Assembly: GCA_019188255.1 (NCBI GenBank)
Contig: JAETXT010000009.1
Span: 620,001-684,000 of the forward strand
Source of the DNA: Verticillium longisporum
Taxonomy: Eukaryota; Ascomycota; Sordariomycetes; Glomerellales; Plectosphaerellaceae
DNA: 64,000 bases
Direction: 5' to 3'
Every line of letters begins with the position of its first letter. Positions within the stretch are counted from its first letter, which is position 1. The notes beneath the pieces are model-generated. The model was not told the DNA's origin. It searched no databases and was given only the letters and a program-made list of their open reading frames with translations. A program made the translations under genes and the position numbers. Shown here piece after piece: positions 34,691-49,592 of this stretch.

Positions 34691-37559
34691 TAACATTAGG
34701 GCTATAGCCCAACTAAATAAGTTAAATTAGATGCTATATTAGTAGGATTTAATTATCGTAAGGGGTCGAATTTAATTATTTAATTTAATTTATAAGTATT
34801 TAATTAATTTATTCTATTAATAAGGCTATTTAGAAGTAATAAAGCTTACTAATTCTATAGTTCTATAGTATTAAAGCCTTAGATATCTCTAGAGATACTT
34901 AGTTTACCCCTTTTAACGAGATTGCGCCCCTTTAGAGCTAGTTTTTAAAGTATTAAATATAATCTAGTATCTCTAAAGCTATCGTAAATCGTTATAATAT
35001 AAGAGTTAGCTTTATAAGACTAAATGCCCTCTTAAAATCTATTAATATTATAAAGATAGTTAAAATATCGAATATAAGCTTAATAAGTATAGAGAACGTA
35101 GATTAGTATAATATCTATTATTTAATAGGATCTTTAATACTTTATAATTATATTAGGTTATATTAAAGATATAGATCGATTTCAGTTTTATTAATTTCTA
35201 GCTAATTACGTTTATTATAGACCTATTTATTAAAGTAACCTAGCTCTAAGAAAGGACTTTCTTATAATTATTAGAAGCTATAGATAAATTACTTAAAGGA
35301 AGCGTAAGTAGAGGTAGGGCGATTCTTATAATATTATTAATCTTAGTATTATAAGAGCTTATCCTTTATATCTCGAAGCTAAATTAATTATTCTAAGCTA
35401 TTCTATTAAGCTTTTAATTACTTTATTCTAAATCTAAAGTAGAAGATAATTATTATAATATATAATAGTAATTCTCTAAAATATATATAATATATATTAA
35501 GCTTCTTCTATCTATTTATAATAGAGAAGCGGAAATATTATTATAAATTAGAGGAGATACTATTAATATTTATTCGATTAAATAGAATATTAGAATATTT
35601 ACTTTAAAAGTATTCTAGGAGAAACTAAATAAATAACTAGGATAGGTATAGCTTAATACCCCTCTTACTTTACTATCATATTTATAAGAATTATATCTAA
35701 TTCTATAATATAATATTATCTAAGGATTTATTAAAAAGATTCTTCTAATCCTTTATTTTCTTTAATAAATATTTAATATTAATAAAGACCTCCTATAAAG
35801 TACTATAACTCCTATTAATATTCTAGCCTTAAATATATATTATCTAGTAATAGAGAGGTTATAGAAGATCCTATAATTTAATTAAGAAATATTAATCTTT
35901 ATTATAAAGATAATCCTCTTAAAGGAAATAGCGATTTAGATCGACTTCGGTTTAATTCTATATTAAGAACGATTAGATCTCCCCTTTTTTATAAAAACTA
36001 TATTTAATTATTAAATATATAGAATTCTAATATATTTTATTATTTAGAATAAATTAAAGTTCGAAAGCGGATTCTTTATAAAAGGAGATACTCCTTTTAA
36101 AGTTATTAATCTTTAAAACTATTAATTAGAAGTATTCGCTATACTAGGGCGAATATCGAACTTATTTAATAATATTATAAAGCTTTCTAATAAGCCCCTT
36201 TTTCTATTAATAATAAAGAGAATTATAGGATTAATTAATAAATTTAAGAATCTATAATTCCTATTTAAAAGATTTATTATCCTCTTTATAAAGAAAAATA
36301 TATTTTATAAGATTTAATATATAATTATAATAATATTATTACTTATTAATAATATCTTTATATATTATCGATAGCTTAATTTAATAAAGAAAAGTATAAA
36401 TATAAGTATTATTATTTATAGTATTATTAGATATTAAAATATTAATAAAGCTAGAAATATTCTAATTAAAGATAACTTCTATTTTTATATTAATAATATT
36501 CTCGTTTATATAAGCTCCGAATTATTCTTAAAGAATAAGAAGCTATTATTATTACTTTATATTATTATTAAGGAAGTAAATAGATATTATAAAGATAATA
36601 AAGTAATTCGGAGATATCTATATATTATATATTATATAAATACTTAATTTAGCTCTATAGAGCTCTTATTAGACCTTTATCTTCTTTATATTAAAGATAG
36701 AAATAAGACCTTTATAGAAGGAATCGTAATTCTATAAAATTAATTAATAAATTAAAAGGTTTATATAGGAGATAAAGCGATAAAGATATATATTATTAAA
36801 AATATTAAAAGGAATATTTAAATTAACGATAAAGCTAAAAATAAGCTCTTTAATTTATTAAACTTCATTCTAATAAATTACTATTAATTAGAATCGATTA
36901 TTTAAATAAAATAAAGCTTCTAATAATCCTATTTTAATTAATAAATCTCTATCCCTTAAATCCTTAAATATTTTATAAACTCTTTAGAAGTATATTATAA
37001 TAGACGTTATCGTAATAGCTTTAAATAGCTATAAATTATTATTTCTCTTCTTATTATAATAATAATAGATCTAGAAAGCTTCGCTTATTATCTATTAGAA
37101 TATTATATATATAAAGGTAATAATTATATTAAGAGTATTACTAGAGAAGAGCTCTCTTATAAAGATCCTATAATCCTTAACCTAGCTTAAGCGCTCTCTC
37201 GATCCCTTCTTTACTATTAATAAATTAAGAGTAAAGCGCTATTCTAGGAAGGTTATAGAAATAAATATAATCTTAATATTAATTATTAATTAAAGTTAAT
37301 TAAGATAAGCCTCTATTAAGAGAGGGCGATAAGTATAAAGAAGGGCTAAGGCTATAATTAATTAAGCGATTCGAATATTATAGTATAAAGAGTATAGATC
37401 GTAGTACTAAGGTAAGTAATTAAATCTATATTATTAAGGTTTAATAGAAGTAGAATTTAAGGTTTAGATTTATTTATAGGAGATAGATATTCTAATAGAT
37501 TTATTTTCTAGCTAATTAATATTCTATATTCTAAGATATAATAGGCCTTATTAATAAAT

Positions 37560-37630
37560 AGCTCTATAATTAAATAGTATTAATGCTAGATATATTCTAG
37601 AGGTTATAGGTTCGAATCCTATTAGGGCTA
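37560..37630 (+). other. tRNA-like remnant inside the RIP block
   Basis: A 71-nt segment contains a perfect pol III B-box word GGTTCGAATCC in a T-arm with a 5-bp stem (ATAGG/CCTAT). The acceptor ends pair over seven positions with one G-T wobble (AGCTCTA with TAGGGCT), and a plausible D-arm is present (ATTA/TAAT). The anticodon arm is imperfect and I cannot assign an anticodon. It could be a RIP-mutated tRNA gene or a tRNA-derived repeat. It is unlikely to be functional. Confidence 0.3.
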
Positions 37631-40600
37631 TAAGCCTATATATTAAAATAGGGCTAGTAGTAACCTTAATTAATTAGGGCAACGAAGTAATTATTTAAGA
37701 AAAAGATAGATCCTTAAATATATAATATTAGATTAATAATATATATCCCTTAGGGGTCCTTATAATAAGTCTAGCTAATATCTATTTCCCTAATTAGCTA
37801 CTCATTATTACTTTATCGCTAAGCTTTACTTTTCTACCCTACTTAGTTTCAATCGTCCCTAAAGGAGTCCTTATCTCTTAAGATTAGGACCTCCTTTCTT
37901 TAAGAAGACGGGTAGGTTCTCCTAATTAGAACTAAGCGAGTCCCTAAAGCTATAAATAAAGGAAAGAAGGTAATTATAATATATATAAATATCCTAGAAT
38001 TAGCCCTTAGTTCCCTAAGTCCGACTATCTAGGGCGCCTTTAAAGACCTAGCCTCTATAGAGGCTCTTTAGTATTAAGCTAAGCCCGAGCTACTTTAGTA
38101 ATAGCCTTCTATTATATTTTATCCTATTCTAAACTAATATAATATTAAGGCTATCCCTCTTAGCCTAGATACTACGATAACGAGTAGGCTATAGTCCCTA
38201 TAATAATAGTATTTATAATAATTATAATATAAAGATCTATATATTAATTTATCTATTCTTCCCTTAAATATATTAATAGGGGATATCTTAATCGAGAGTC
38301 TAGCTTAACCTCTATAAGGTTAAGGATAATATATAGATTTAGACTTAGATTACCCTAATTAGACCTAATAGGGGTACTTAGAGCGCTTAGAGTCTTCTCT
38401 TTTAATAGGATAAGTAGATTTAACTTATAGCTCGAACCTAGACGTTTTATAGAGGGCTTTATAATTATAATACTTCCTATAAATATAATAATCCGAGTTC
38501 TCTTATATAGCTTAATTAATATAATTAGATTAAGCAAACTATAAAGGTTAATCTACGATCGTAATATCCTATTAGGCTTATTAGTAATATTATTAGCTCT
38601 AAGGTCTCTAAGTTCTATTAATTCTAAGGAGTCCTCGATTTCTTATAAGGAATTAAGTAGTTTCTATTATATATTCTAAGTAAATACTTTCTTAAAGAGG
38701 ATTATAGATTTATTTATTTTCTCGAATTCCTCTTATTTAGAACTAATAGGCCTATCTATTCTATAAATTCCTTAGAAAGTAGCTTTATTATCTATAATAT
38801 TAGCTTCTATTAATTTAAATCCTATATAGTAAATAAGCAAATTAACCTAGCTTAGATTAAATTATTTATTAATTTAAGTCTTCTAATAATAATAAAAGTA
38901 ATTATTATAATTAGCTTTATTATAAAGGTTATCGTTTAAGTATATAACTAATATCTTTATATTAAGTAATCCCTTAAGGAAGACTAAGCGAGCTAAATTA
39001 AGTATATAGAGTCTATAAGAGTATATATCCTATTATTAAGGGGACTAGAGGATATTAAATTATAAACGTAAAGCCTTAATTAAGGTATTCGAGGTACTAT
39101 TAAACCTATAAAACTCCTTTAAATAGGTTATAGCTTAAATAATTTCCTTCTTAATTATACCTTTAAAGTAATTATTAATAATAAAGGATTATTATATCTA
39201 TTAATTAACGATTAAGAGAATCTAATAGTTTTCGCTAATATTAATAGAGGTCGCTATAAAATAGGCTTCCTAGAATATATCTATTATTTCTTAGTTTATT
39301 AGAGTATTATTATTATAGCCCCCTATCTATAAGGTATTAGAATTAGGGACTTAATATAGTAATTACTCTAATTAAGGCTTTATAAGTACTTTAAGACTAA
39401 TAGCTATCTCCTAAATAAAGAGCTATATATTCTTTTCTATATTATTATATATTAAAACTAAATAAGACTTATCTTCCTAGCTAGCTATATCCTAGCCCTA
39501 GCTATTAGGAGGGAGGTATTTATTAACCTTTATTAATATAATTCCTCTAAGATATAGGTCGGAGATAAAGGTAATAAGCTTCCTTAAGAGGTTAATTTAA
39601 TTAGGAAGTAAAGAGGCGTAGAGTACTTTATATAGGTTATAAGATTCTAGAGGGAGTAATTAAATAGTACTATTACTAGGCCTTACTTAGTAAGATAGCT
39701 AGACTCCCGAAATATATTTTCAGCCTATTCTTACTTTCTATTACTTCTATTTATCTAATATTAAGTATTTTTATAAAATTTAATTAATATATTAATTAAA
39801 TTAATTCCCTTTAAAGGAATCGATATAAACCCTATTAAATATAATATTAAAGTAATTAAATATATTATAATTAATTCGGAACTATTTATTTTCTAGATTA
39901 AGTATAAGCTTATCCGAAGGCGCTACTATTATTAAGATAGATATAAGCTTTAGCTAATTAAAGGAAATAGGGAAGAGCGTTTCCTAATCGGTTTATAGTA
40001 TAGGAGTTCTAAATAGGTTAAGGGGGTCGGTCCTTATAGCTATTAGAATAATAGAGTAATTCTTATAAATATTATCCCTATATAGTATATAATTACTTTT
40101 AAATATCTTAATAAGTAATTAAGGGAATTATATTAAAAGTAAATAAAAAGGAAAAAGTAAAGTAAATTATAAATAAAAAAAATAGAAGGAGAAGAGAGGT
40201 TATAATAAAAAGAAAGAAGGAGAAGGTAGTATTTAGAGAATAGAATAATAAATTATATCGTTACCCTAATTAGGTTATTTATAAATAGGAAGAGTATCTA
40301 AGAAATAAATAGAGGAGGTCTATAAATATAGTATTTATATTCGAGAAAGAAAGAGGTTCTTTAATTAAAGCGAGAGTTCTCCTTCCCTTTTATAATAATA
40401 GATTATAAAATCGATTATTCTATTAAAGGGCTATTAATTCTAAATAGTTTAATAATAAATTATTATCCTAATTAAGAAAGAAAAGGGTTAATAAATCTAT
40501 TAGGAGGTTATTAATTCGAAGTAATTAAGTTAAATAGTATTATCCTATTTATTACTCTATTTTCGCTCTACCCTTTCTAAAAGCTATAAGAATCGTTATA

Positions 40601-43079
40601 GCCTTTTTCCTTCTTCCTTCTTATTATTTAAATATTATTTATTAATAATACTATTATAAATTCTTCTAATTAGAAGTTATGATTCCTTTTAAATTAAATT
40701 CTTAAGCTTTATACTATTAAGGACGATTACTTTAATAATTAACCTTAACTATATAAACCTAATAGCTAGCTCGAGAAGAAGAAATCTAAATATATAATAG
40801 ATATTAACGATTTCTATATTCTTATAAATTCTATTCCCTTAATTAGAAGCTATTCTATATATTAATTAATACCTTTTTAGCTATTAACCTATTTTATATA
40901 ATAGGCCCTTATAAATAATAAAAGTAAAGATAGTAATCCCCTTCTTTAATACCTCGAGCTTATCTTTAAGTAATCTATCCTTAATATTAACTCTTAATCT
41001 AATATTATCGAGTAATTCTAGAGGGTAATAAAGTAAGTAAATTAGAATATTAATAATATCTCCTTATTTCTTAATACTTATAAGAGTCGGAAGCTATTAG
41101 CGCTTAATAGTTTCCCTAATTAAGTATTCCGCTATTATATCTTTATCGTTTCCGAGCTAAGTAGGCCTTTTAGATTATTCTTTATTAAGATTACTTATAA
41201 TCGCCTAGCTCTATTCTCGCTAATTATATAAGGTTTTAATAATATTAATTATAATCCTTATAAGGGATATAAGGAGAGTTAATAATCGACCTTATTAGCT
41301 TCTAATTAAATTAATATTATATATCCTTATTTCTAATATATCTCCTTTCCTAATTATACCGATTATACTAATTATATTTATAAAGAATATAAATATAGCT
41401 TCTAGGATAGCCCTTCCGACTTTATTTAAATACCTTAGAAGGGGTATATATATCCTAAGTCTAAGGTTATCTTCTATAACTTAATTAAAGCCCCTAATTA
41501 AGATCCTCTTCTTTACTAGGATAAATTCGATAACCCTTTCGATCTTATTTATAATCCTTAGAGCTTAACCTTTTATTACTATTCTATTTCTAAGCTACTA
41601 GAGCTTATAAGGAGATAATAGCTTAATCGAGACCCTATATTAGTATTTAATTTTAGGTTTTATATTTTTACGAATAATTAGCTTATTATAAATAAGATTA
41701 GGGAAAATATACTTAATAATTAAGCTAAGATTTTATAGAGGATAAAGTAAGTATTCTAGGTTCTAAGGAGGATAATATAATTAGAATAATAGTAAGGTTT
41801 ATAGAGCTATTAATTATAAAGTAAATACTTTATATTAATATAATTATATTTATAAATAATATTTTATATATTAGCTAGTATATTTATAATATAATTATTT
41901 AATTCTAATATAAATTAACTATTTAAGTCTTAACTAATATAATTAAATTAATCTATATATTTATATTATAGTATATCCTTATTATTTATTTTAATTCTAT
42001 TCGTCCCTAATACTTAATTAGGAGTTCTATCCTTAAGTAAATATCTAATTAGGATAAATTAAATAAGAGAAAGTAATAGATTATATTATAATTAAGGGAA
42101 CGATATAATAAAAATTATAAATATAATAGGAATTAAACTAGGGAATAAGAATATAAAATATTAATATTATATATATTTAGTATTTTAGGATTATTATATT
42201 CTAAATATATTATATTATCTATAGGCTAAAAGAGAGAAGGAAAGAATAAAAAAGATAAAATAAAAGTAAGGAAATTAAGGAAAGAGCTAAAATATTTTAA
42301 ATATTTAATAATATTATAAAGAATATAATTAAATTATTAATAAAAGGGAAAAATATAAGCTATATTAAGACTTAATATCCTATTAATATATAAGTTCCCT
42401 TAATTATATTATATTAATATAATTAATAAATATCCTAAATTATTCCTAATTAGTATTATCTACTTCGAAGTATATACCTTTATTAAATAGGCCCTAGATT
42501 TATACCTCTAAGCGGGTATATTATTTATATTATTATAATTTAATAATAAATATTTAAATCTATTCTATAATAAGTTCTTAGAGCTATCTAGATCGCTAAA
42601 GAAGGTTATCTAGAGGTATAGAGGAGCCCTTAAGGTTAATCGTTTCATTAGTATCCTAGTTTTCGCTAATCGAGTTAGAATATACTAAATAGATATTAAC
42701 CTAATTAAGGAAATAAAGTCCTTTTAATACTTCGCCCTATAATATAATAGCTTTAAGTATTCTTATAAGTTCTTCTTTATAGTCTTTTATAAGTAATTCT
42801 TCGCTTTTAGGTTCTTATTAGCTATTTAGATCTAGGATAAACTTTTTAAGCTATTAGCTTATATAAATAACCCCTTAAATAAGTTCCCCTCCTATTATTT
42901 CTAGCCTAAATAAGAGGTTCCTAAGTATAGCTAAGGTAATTCTAAATAAGCTCTATTAATAGGGGTTAAACTTTATATTCCTTAATATATTTATTATTTA
43001 TTTAATATTATAAATAAGGATTATATCCTTAATTTAGAGCTTCTACGTATAGAGTTAAATAGTATTTTAGCGATTTAAC

Positions 43080-45560
43080 CCCTTAGTCCTAATATACTAT
43101 TAATAATTAAATATTCGAATCGCTTTAGTCCTATTAAGTTTAAGCTAGGAAAAGGCCCTTAAATATATCTAGACCTCTTAATTAGGCGAATAGACTAAGT
43201 CCTAAGCTAGTATTCGCTATATAAATGAAATAGTCTCGATTTATATAATAGCTTCGTAGCTATATAGAAGGAAAAAGGGGGTATAGCTTATAGAAGCCTT
43301 TATAATCGTTCTATCTATGAATAGTATAATTATTAATAGAGAATTAACTCTCTCGTTTCTTATTACTATCTAAGTAGCTAAGGTATATATAATAGATTAA
43401 TAACCTTTCTCGATAACGCTATTAGCCCTTAAATTATATAACGATATAAGTTTCCGCTTTATTCTATATAAATTATTAAGCTTAATAACCGACCCCTTAT
43501 TTTCTAGTCTTCTATTTATAATAAGGGCGTAATATAAGCTATATCTATAGATAATATCTTCCTAAATGAATTTTATAATAGCCTTTAATATATTTACTTT
43601 AATTAAATAAACCTTAATATAATTAATAAATCTATATTTAGCTTCTATTAAATAGTAATTATAAAGGTACTAAACGTTAAAATAGATATAAATAAAGGGG
43701 AGGGAGTCTATAATTAGCTTAATAAATATTAAAGAATCGCTTCTCTATAGTCCTCTCGCTATTTAATATATAGGATAAGCTTTAACTATTATCTTAACCT
43801 ATTAATATATATTATCCTATTAGAAATTAAATAAGATCTATTAATAGATTACTTCGTATCCCTAATACCCTAACTCTTTATATACTATCATAATTAGAGT
43901 AATCTATATATTAGAATCGTCGATAATTCTCTATAAATAAGATTATACTTTATTAGGGTAAGTTTAAAGGAAACTATCTTTAAAGAAAGCTTTTACTACT
44001 ATTCTTCTAATTACTTCTTATTACTTCTTAATATAATTACTTAGGAATACTCCTATTACTAGGAAGTTTATTAGGTCCTTTAAAGCTTAGCTCTAAGTCT
44101 CCTTATCTAATAGTAATAGGCTTAGTAATTTAATAATTACTATAAAGATATTAATATCGATAAAGTTATTAATATCCCCCTCTATAGCTTCGTTATCTTA
44201 ATTAGATAATCCTAATAGTTTTCTAAAGAGTCTATCTATTATAGAGTTCTTTATCCCCGAAATATACTTAATTTTAAAGTAAAATATATAGACTTAAATA
44301 ATCTAATAGATAACTATTAATCCTAGAAGGTCTATTATAGCTCTATTAAGCTATATTATAAGTATTTAAGTATCTATTTCTAAGACGAAGTAGATACTAT
44401 ATAGGTAATTCCTTAAACGCTTTAAGGCTTTTAGGACTCCTTTAAGCTCTAGCTTCCTAGAATTATATTTCTACTTAGCTATATCCTAATAGCTACTTTT
44501 ATACTTCGAGACTACCTATCTCCTATTAACCTATTATCCTAAAATAGCTCCCTAGCTTTTAAGGATTATATCTATATAGAAGTAGATAATCCCCCTTTTA
44601 AAACTATAATCGATCGAGATTAAGATTAGAGAGCTTATAAGTTTAGCCTTAATAATATCTATAACTTCTTATTATAAATCTATCTAGAAGAACGGAATAT
44701 TCTTCTTTAATAGATCCGTAAAAGGGCTATATTTAATATTAAAGTAATTAATCTAAATTTAATAGAAGATTATTAACCCTAAAAAGGATCTTAATAAAGA
44801 GATATTAATATACTTCGTTTACTCCTAGAATTTAATAATCTTAGCTAGATTAGGGGAACGATTTATAGTACTATAGATATAGCCGACTATAATAGCTAAT
44901 TCTTAAGCCTATTAGCTCTTTACCACTAAAATAGTATACTTTAAAAGCTTAATATTAATAAAGACCTTATTAAGATTCTAAAAGTACTCTACGATAAATC
45001 GATATACCCCTAGGATTAAGTCCTTATTTCTATAATTAATAATTAGACCTTTAATAATAATATTATCTATAAAGGTATAATAATAATAGGGGATAAAATT
45101 ATAGAGGATTCTTATAATTATATATATAAATTATACTATTAAATTAATAGCTCTCTAAAGGAGAGTATATATCCTAAATAAGCTAATAGAAGTTATAAAA
45201 GTTATTATATCCCTATTAATCTTATTAAATAATATTTAATCGTATCTATTAAAGAAATTAAGAAGGGAGATAAGCTTATATATTACGAAGTCTTCTAAGA
45301 AGTCGTCCCCGCTTAGAAGTATAAAGGTATCCCTTATTATAATCCTATTAATATATATAGCTAAATTAATAAGCCTTATCTTCTTACCCTTCTTTTAAAC
45401 TAGAAATTAAGGGTTCTTATAAGAAGTATAGCTTTCCTTAATAACCCCTCTCTTAAAGTATTCCCTTAGTATTTTAATAATTAATTTCTCGAAGGCCTTC
45501 GGAATTATGATACCCTTTACTTACTAAGCCTTATAAAAGATTATCTTTATCTTTTATAAA
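43080..45560 (-). mobile_element. Degenerate Ty3/Gypsy retrotransposon pol (RT, RNase H, integrase)
   Basis: Read on the minus strand through many stops, the order is reverse transcriptase, RNase H, integrase, as in Ty3/Gypsy. RT landmarks are a GVIKES segment near 45.4 kb, a YDQISLD-like segment, and the active site at about 45052-45078 reading FID-N-II where the second Asp is changed to Asn by a transition. A long RNase H/connection region follows to about 44.1 kb. Integrase-core words appear near 43.5-43.4 kb (ENKG and a YN-RAN-VIEKG counterpart of the usual YHPQANG-VERGH). Gag and protease would lie at higher coordinates up to about 49.4 kb but are not legible, and I could not delimit LTRs. 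Fully inactive. Confidence 0.75.
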
Positions 45561-48500
45561 GGAGTAACGTTATAATTAAGGCTCTTATATTTAATAAAGT
45601 CCTAAATTAATATAGCTTCCCTATTTAGGAGGATTTACTCTAATATATCCTATTCCCTTAATCGGAGGTACTTATAAGAGTCTATAATATCCTATAATCT
45701 CTAAATCGTAAGCCTCGATTATAGCTTAATATTTAAGAACTTTAATATAACTAAGCCTTTAAAAGGGCCTTTATTAATTATATACTATTCTAATAGGATA
45801 ATAGCTAGCTTCTTAACCTTCTAGAAAGGGTTACCCTTAAATATATTATTATCGAATAGCTTATTATCGATTAAATTTACTTTATCGGCCTTCCTTTTAT
45901 ATATAATATAGATTTTCCTAATATTCTTTAAAGGCTCTATAATTAAAGAAGCTTTCTAAGTTTATTATTCCCTAGCCTTAAAAGCGTAAAGTATATTAGC
46001 TTAATCGATATCCTATTATACCTTCTATTTAGCTAAAATAGTATATACTAAATTAAAGAATACCTTTCTTAATAATTCCTTAAGTATATTATAATAAGTA
46101 TAGCCCGCTCCCCGATTATTAGTCTAAATAGTAGCTCTCTTAATTAAAGGAATAATAAAAGTAATTTCTAAAGAAAGGGCTTTATTAATAATATAAATTA
46201 CTTAGGCCTCCGAAAGCATCCCTAGAATAGAGTCCCCCTTATCTATATCGGTAAGTTTATAGAAAAGCATCTAATTAAGCGAACTATCTAATTCCTAGCT
46301 ATTTAGATATAGTTCTCGAACGTCTCCTTAATATCTCCCTTTAATACTAGCTAGAGTATTACTATTACTTAGGCCCCTTTAATCGTCGCTCTCATTTTCA
46401 TTATTATTCTAATTAGCTTATAATATCTATATCCTCTTAAATAAGAAGTCTAAATAGACGTCCTTTAAGGTTTCCTTCTTAAAAAGTCTAATATAGCTAA
46501 TTAGGATTATAATCCTTAAACCTCTAAATATAAAGTTAATATATACCTAGTCCTTAATATAATTAAATATTATTTATATCTAAGCGAAGAACGGCCCCTT
46601 TAGTAGTATATCGAATATATAGTCCTTAGCTATTATAATTTAGAGGATAGTAGGCTATTAGTATTTATCGACTTATAGGTTTTTAAATATATAGCTAATT
46701 ACCTTTCTCGGTTCCTTTAATATAGCTAATTATATCTTAATAATTAATTTATAAACCCTATAAAAGAGGTTAGGGATATTTATAACGTTTTTAGAAACGA
46801 TATTAAATTATATTCTTAAATCGATTATTATAAAGATATATATCTTAAATACCTTAAATAAGTCTATCCTAATTAGGCTAATAAATAGGGTCTATTATTA
46901 TATAATAATAGTTAAAAATATATTAAAGTCCCTAAGTTCCTAGATTATAAGCTCCTTCTTTAATATTATAAGGGGTCCGAGGCTAAAGGTAATATTTATA
47001 TTAGCCTAATTAGGCCTTATAGATAGTCTTATTATAAAGTTAACCCTTTTTCTCTTTAAGGGTTATATATTATTATAGAATAAGCGGGGGACTTTAAAAT
47101 ATACTATAAAAAGCTATCTATATTCTAAATCTATCCCTAAAACGTACTCCTATTTAATCTTCTAAAGCTTAGGGTCTATAATAATAAAGTAATTATAAAG
47201 GACCTTATACTCTTATTACTAGAACTATTTAATAAGCTTTTCTCGAATAACTCTTATTAACCCTTATACCCTTTTAGTATTACTTAGTAAGGGGCCCTTA
47301 TAGCCGCTAATTATACTTATTACCCTAATCTCCTTATATACTAGCTCTAGGGTTAGAAGAGGGTCGGTCTCTTAAAAGTAGGCCTCTTTATTATATCTAA
47401 TCGATATAGGGAAAACTCTCCCTTAGGTTTTACTAATTACGTCTTTATATATCCTATTCTTAAAATTAAAAAGTCCTCTAAAGTACTAGCCTATAAAGTT
47501 AACTTAGCTATAGATTAAGCTTCTAGCTTAGGGGTTCTATAGCGTATTCCTTATCTTCTAGTAGATATTAGAGAATAGGAATAGGGTAATTAGGTTAAAG
47601 GTCTATCCCTTAAGCTCTTTTTATATTTAAGAGGCTAAAGGCCGGCCTATTATAATGACCTATTTAAAGATATTATATCGATTAAAATAACCTTAATTCC
47701 GGCCCTTAACTATAAGCTATAATAATACTAATTCCTAATCGTCTCCCCTACTAATATAATAATATAGTATTATAAACTTAATTAGCTAAGCCTCGAAGTC
47801 GGCTCTTTATAGTATATAGTCCTTTAAATAGTAGAGACCTCTATAGTAAATATAAGACCCTTATATTAAAGGAGGGGGGTATAGGTCTCTATATTAGCGT
47901 TAATTCGTAAATCTATCGTCCTCCTCTAAATAAGGGTATTATTATCGCTATTAGCCTAATTAGGAGGCCTATAGCTATTAGTAGCTATTATACTATTATT
48001 ATATCTATTAATACCCGCTTTATTAATACCTATTCTATTAATATAAGCCTTATCTTTATAACCCTAAACCTATAATATAGGCTACCCTATTAAACTAATT
48101 AAAGGCTCTTAAGAGAACTATAATTAGAAGGTCTAGCTCGATTATTGAATTTATAATCTAGAGTACTAATAAATATACGATTAGCCTATTTCCTCTATTA
48201 ACCTTTATAGCTATTAAGTTCTCCTTTAAGGTAATCCTTAAGAGTTCTTAAATAGCTATTAAAGTCCTTAATTAAGACTCCTATATTCCTATTTTATATT
48301 CTACGATTAAGGGTTAGAATTAGACTATTAAATTATTAAGCTCGGAATCCTTTATTTATATTCTCTATATAAAGGTTATTAATAGGGGTTTTATAAGCTT
48401 TTTAATATTATTATTATCCTAATTAAAGTAATCTAATATTATTTTAAATCTCTAAATATCTCTTTTCTCTTTTATTAAATATTTAATTATATCCTAAAAC

Positions 48501-49592
48501 TTATTAAATATTAATCGATTAAGGAGGTTTCTAACTTTAATATTATAATTATTAGCGATTTTCGTAAATATCTTAGCCTTAATTATCCTATAATTAATAT
48601 TAATTAATTTATTATTAAATAGGGGGTCGAACTTCTATTTCCTTACTATAATTATAAGTTTTAATATTAACTAATAAGCTTTATAAAACTCTTTTAAGTC
48701 CTTAAGTAATTATTTATAATTATATAATACTTAATCTAAGTAATAGGGTTTTTACTATTATCGGAAAACTAATCTCGTTTCTTCCTAATATATTATATAA
48801 TCTTAGTAAACGTTATTCCCTCGACCTATACTATCTTTATAAATAGCTAGATAAAGTATCTATTATCTTTATCGATATAGATAGTAATATTTATAACCTT
48901 CTCTTCCTCCTTAAGGCTAGCTAAGTAATAAATATCTTTATAATTAATTAGGAACTCCTAAAGGTTATCCCCTGTAAACTTAGGGGCGCTACTCGATCTT
49001 AGTATTAATATTATTACTAATCCCTTATTATTTACTACCTTCTTAAGGATATTCTCGAGGATTAATATAAACTAATTAAGGGAAAGGCCTTAAATTAGAA
49101 TATACTATACCTCTAAGGTAGATAAGTAATTAATTATATTCTTATAAAGTACTATTCTAGGCCGAGGAGGTTAGATATTCTTATAAACTATTAGGAAAAT
49201 AGGTCTTAGAAGCTAGCCGCTATTAAGAAGGAGTTTAACTTTATTATTATCGTTATTATTAAAGTAGAGAGGGTTAGAAGTAGGCGAGGACCTATTATCC
49301 TTATAAGAATACTCCCTATAAATAGTAAAAGCCCCTTTTTATAAATAAACTTAAATATTAGCTATAATAGGTATAGGTTTATTCCCCTAATTAATTATTA
49401 TAAGGGTTCCGAGGCTAAATTCTTTACTTTTACTTTCTTTAATTATCGATTAAAGTTTATTATTTATTATTATTTCTTATTATTTTTAGTTTTATATATA
49501 TTAATTTTTATTAGGGAAGAAGGGGGGTTATAAAGGAGGGAGGTCGAGGCTATTTTCGAGGAATTAAATCGCCTCATATAAGCTTCGCTATA

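Larger units (their letters stand above)
34691..49592. repeat. RIP-saturated AT-rich block, left part (~15 kb)
   Basis: Extreme A/T content, very high TA, and only a handful of CA or TG dinucleotides by eye over ~15 kb. That is the expected end product of repeat-induced point mutation (CpA to TpA on both strands). Only one open frame of 60 codons or more is present (38355-38537, minus), and it is not convincing. The substrate was repetitive DNA: a Ty3/Gypsy pol can be recognised at about 43.1-45.6 kb, and the rest is presumably further retroelement sequence too degraded to name. The boundary with normal DNA is sharp, near 34690. Confidence 0.9.

Noticed and set aside
36478..36515. Plus-strand words resembling an RT active site (FYI, two Asn in place of two Asp, ILVY)
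   Set aside because: Downstream sequence does not follow any RT family, and in A/T-saturated DNA such short matches are expected by chance; the minus-strand Gypsy match is far stronger.
38355..38537. 60-codon minus-strand frame in the AT-rich block
   Set aside because: Ile/Leu/Lys-rich product of base composition; no homology recognised.
34691..49592. Possible CRISPR array or centromere
   Set aside because: No regularly spaced repeats; the composition is explained by RIP of transposons, and eukaryotic context makes CRISPR irrelevant. Centromere function cannot be judged from sequence.
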